This document shows, piece by piece, positions 63,804-64,000 of a stretch of DNA of 64,000 nucleotides. The position numbers and the translations under genes were made by a program. The stretch's first letter is position 1, and each line of letters begins with the position of its first letter. This DNA comes from Rickettsia bellii RML369-C (lineage in GTDB: Bacteria; Pseudomonadota; Alphaproteobacteria; Rickettsiales; Rickettsiaceae), in NCBI RefSeq assembly GCF_000012385.1, contig NC_007940.1:186001-250000 (forward strand). The letters run 5' to 3'. Under the pieces are notes generated by a model. The model did not search any database, was not told the DNA's origin, and saw nothing but the letters and a program-made list of their open reading frames with translations.

Positions 63804-64000
63804 ATGAAAAAATTATTACTAATAATTACTGTTTTTTTTACATGTAGTGCGGTTGCTGAAACATCAAATATAGTGGCACTTGTAAATAATGAACCGATTA
63901 CTCTTAATGAGTTTCGTGCCAGAAAAAAAATGATCATGGCATTAAACAATGTTGAGGAGGTAACACCTGCTCAGAATAAGCAGTTAAGTGATATAGCTAT
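63804..64000 (+). CDS. surA: SurA-type periplasmic chaperone (5' partial)
   Basis: The first 65 codons of a gene that runs off the window. A signal peptide (KKLLLIITVFFTCSAVA) precedes ETSNIVALVNNEPITLNEFRARKKM, the standard SurA opening. Position directly after lptD fits the lptD-surA order of other proteobacteria. SurA escorts outer-membrane proteins. Confidence 0.85.
   Translation, partial: MKKLLLIITVFFTCSAVAETSNIVALVNNEPITLNEFRARKKMIMALNNVEEVTPAQNKQLSDIA

Overview
The window is AT-rich alphaproteobacterial DNA, almost certainly from a Rickettsia. The evidence is an OmpB-type and a Sca-type autotransporter, a single-HKD rickettsial phospholipase D, a PHA synthase/phasin pair, a lone RelA/SpoT synthetase fragment, and dozens of dispersed palindromic repeats, several of them translated in frame inside genes. 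A 711-residue protein ending in a CE-clan (Ulp1-like) peptidase closely resembles RickCE described from Rickettsia bellii, so R. bellii or a near relative is my best guess. The species is not settled by the sequence alone.

Layout. 0-10.7 kb: DUF721 (DciA-like) protein, lipoprotein hydrolase, ssb, uvrA, an AAA/DUF4143 ATPase, znuA-like, CCA-adding enzyme, and a frameshifted comEC. 10.9-15.7 kb: a large Sca autotransporter broken by two frameshifts, with 117-bp tandem repeats. 15.9-27.3 kb: tRNA-Glu, a PpiD-like chaperone without a recognisable parvulin domain, ubiD, phaC interrupted by one stop codon, pld, phasin, xerC, dksA, bcp, a small secreted coiled-coil protein, HU/IHF-like and MerR-like genes each damaged at an A-run, and nagZ. 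27.5-33.8 kb: alarmone synthetase fragment, a frameshifted and short ompB, then lpxK-lpxL. 34-41 kb: an accessory-looking block with a signal-peptide-bearing NB-ARC/TPR ATPase, an M23 lipoprotein, rlmJ, a signal-peptide-bearing FkbM-type methyltransferase and an ankyrin-like protein with an internal duplication. 41.2-54.7 kb: a RhuM fragment, ligA, Rpn-family transposase debris with three tail modules, ccmF carrying three repeat insertions, a CNNM/CBS protein, the RickCE-like peptidase, lolD-lolC/E, an MFS exporter and a small secreted protein. 54.8-64 kb: an IS110 element with a structured 5' non-coding end (candidate bridge RNA), rsmA, xth, a binding-protein/TRIC-channel fusion split by a frameshift, xseA, lptD and the start of surA.

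The core is housekeeping: DNA repair and replication (ssb, uvrA, ligA, xth, xseA, xerC) and envelope building (lpxK, lpxL, lolCD, lptD, surA). Over it lies strong genome reduction: at least eight broken genes, many of them at runs of A or T. Such a concentration needs checking against raw reads before it is called biology, but phaC is broken by a substitution-type stop and the Rpn locus is plainly decayed. The most unusual content is the group of host-interaction candidates: the deubiquitinase-like protease, the exported STAND-type ATPase, the exported methyltransferase fold and the ankyrin-like protein. The IS110 element with its putative guide RNA, and a hairpin repeat that starts at stop codons and shows a compensatory change, are also notable.
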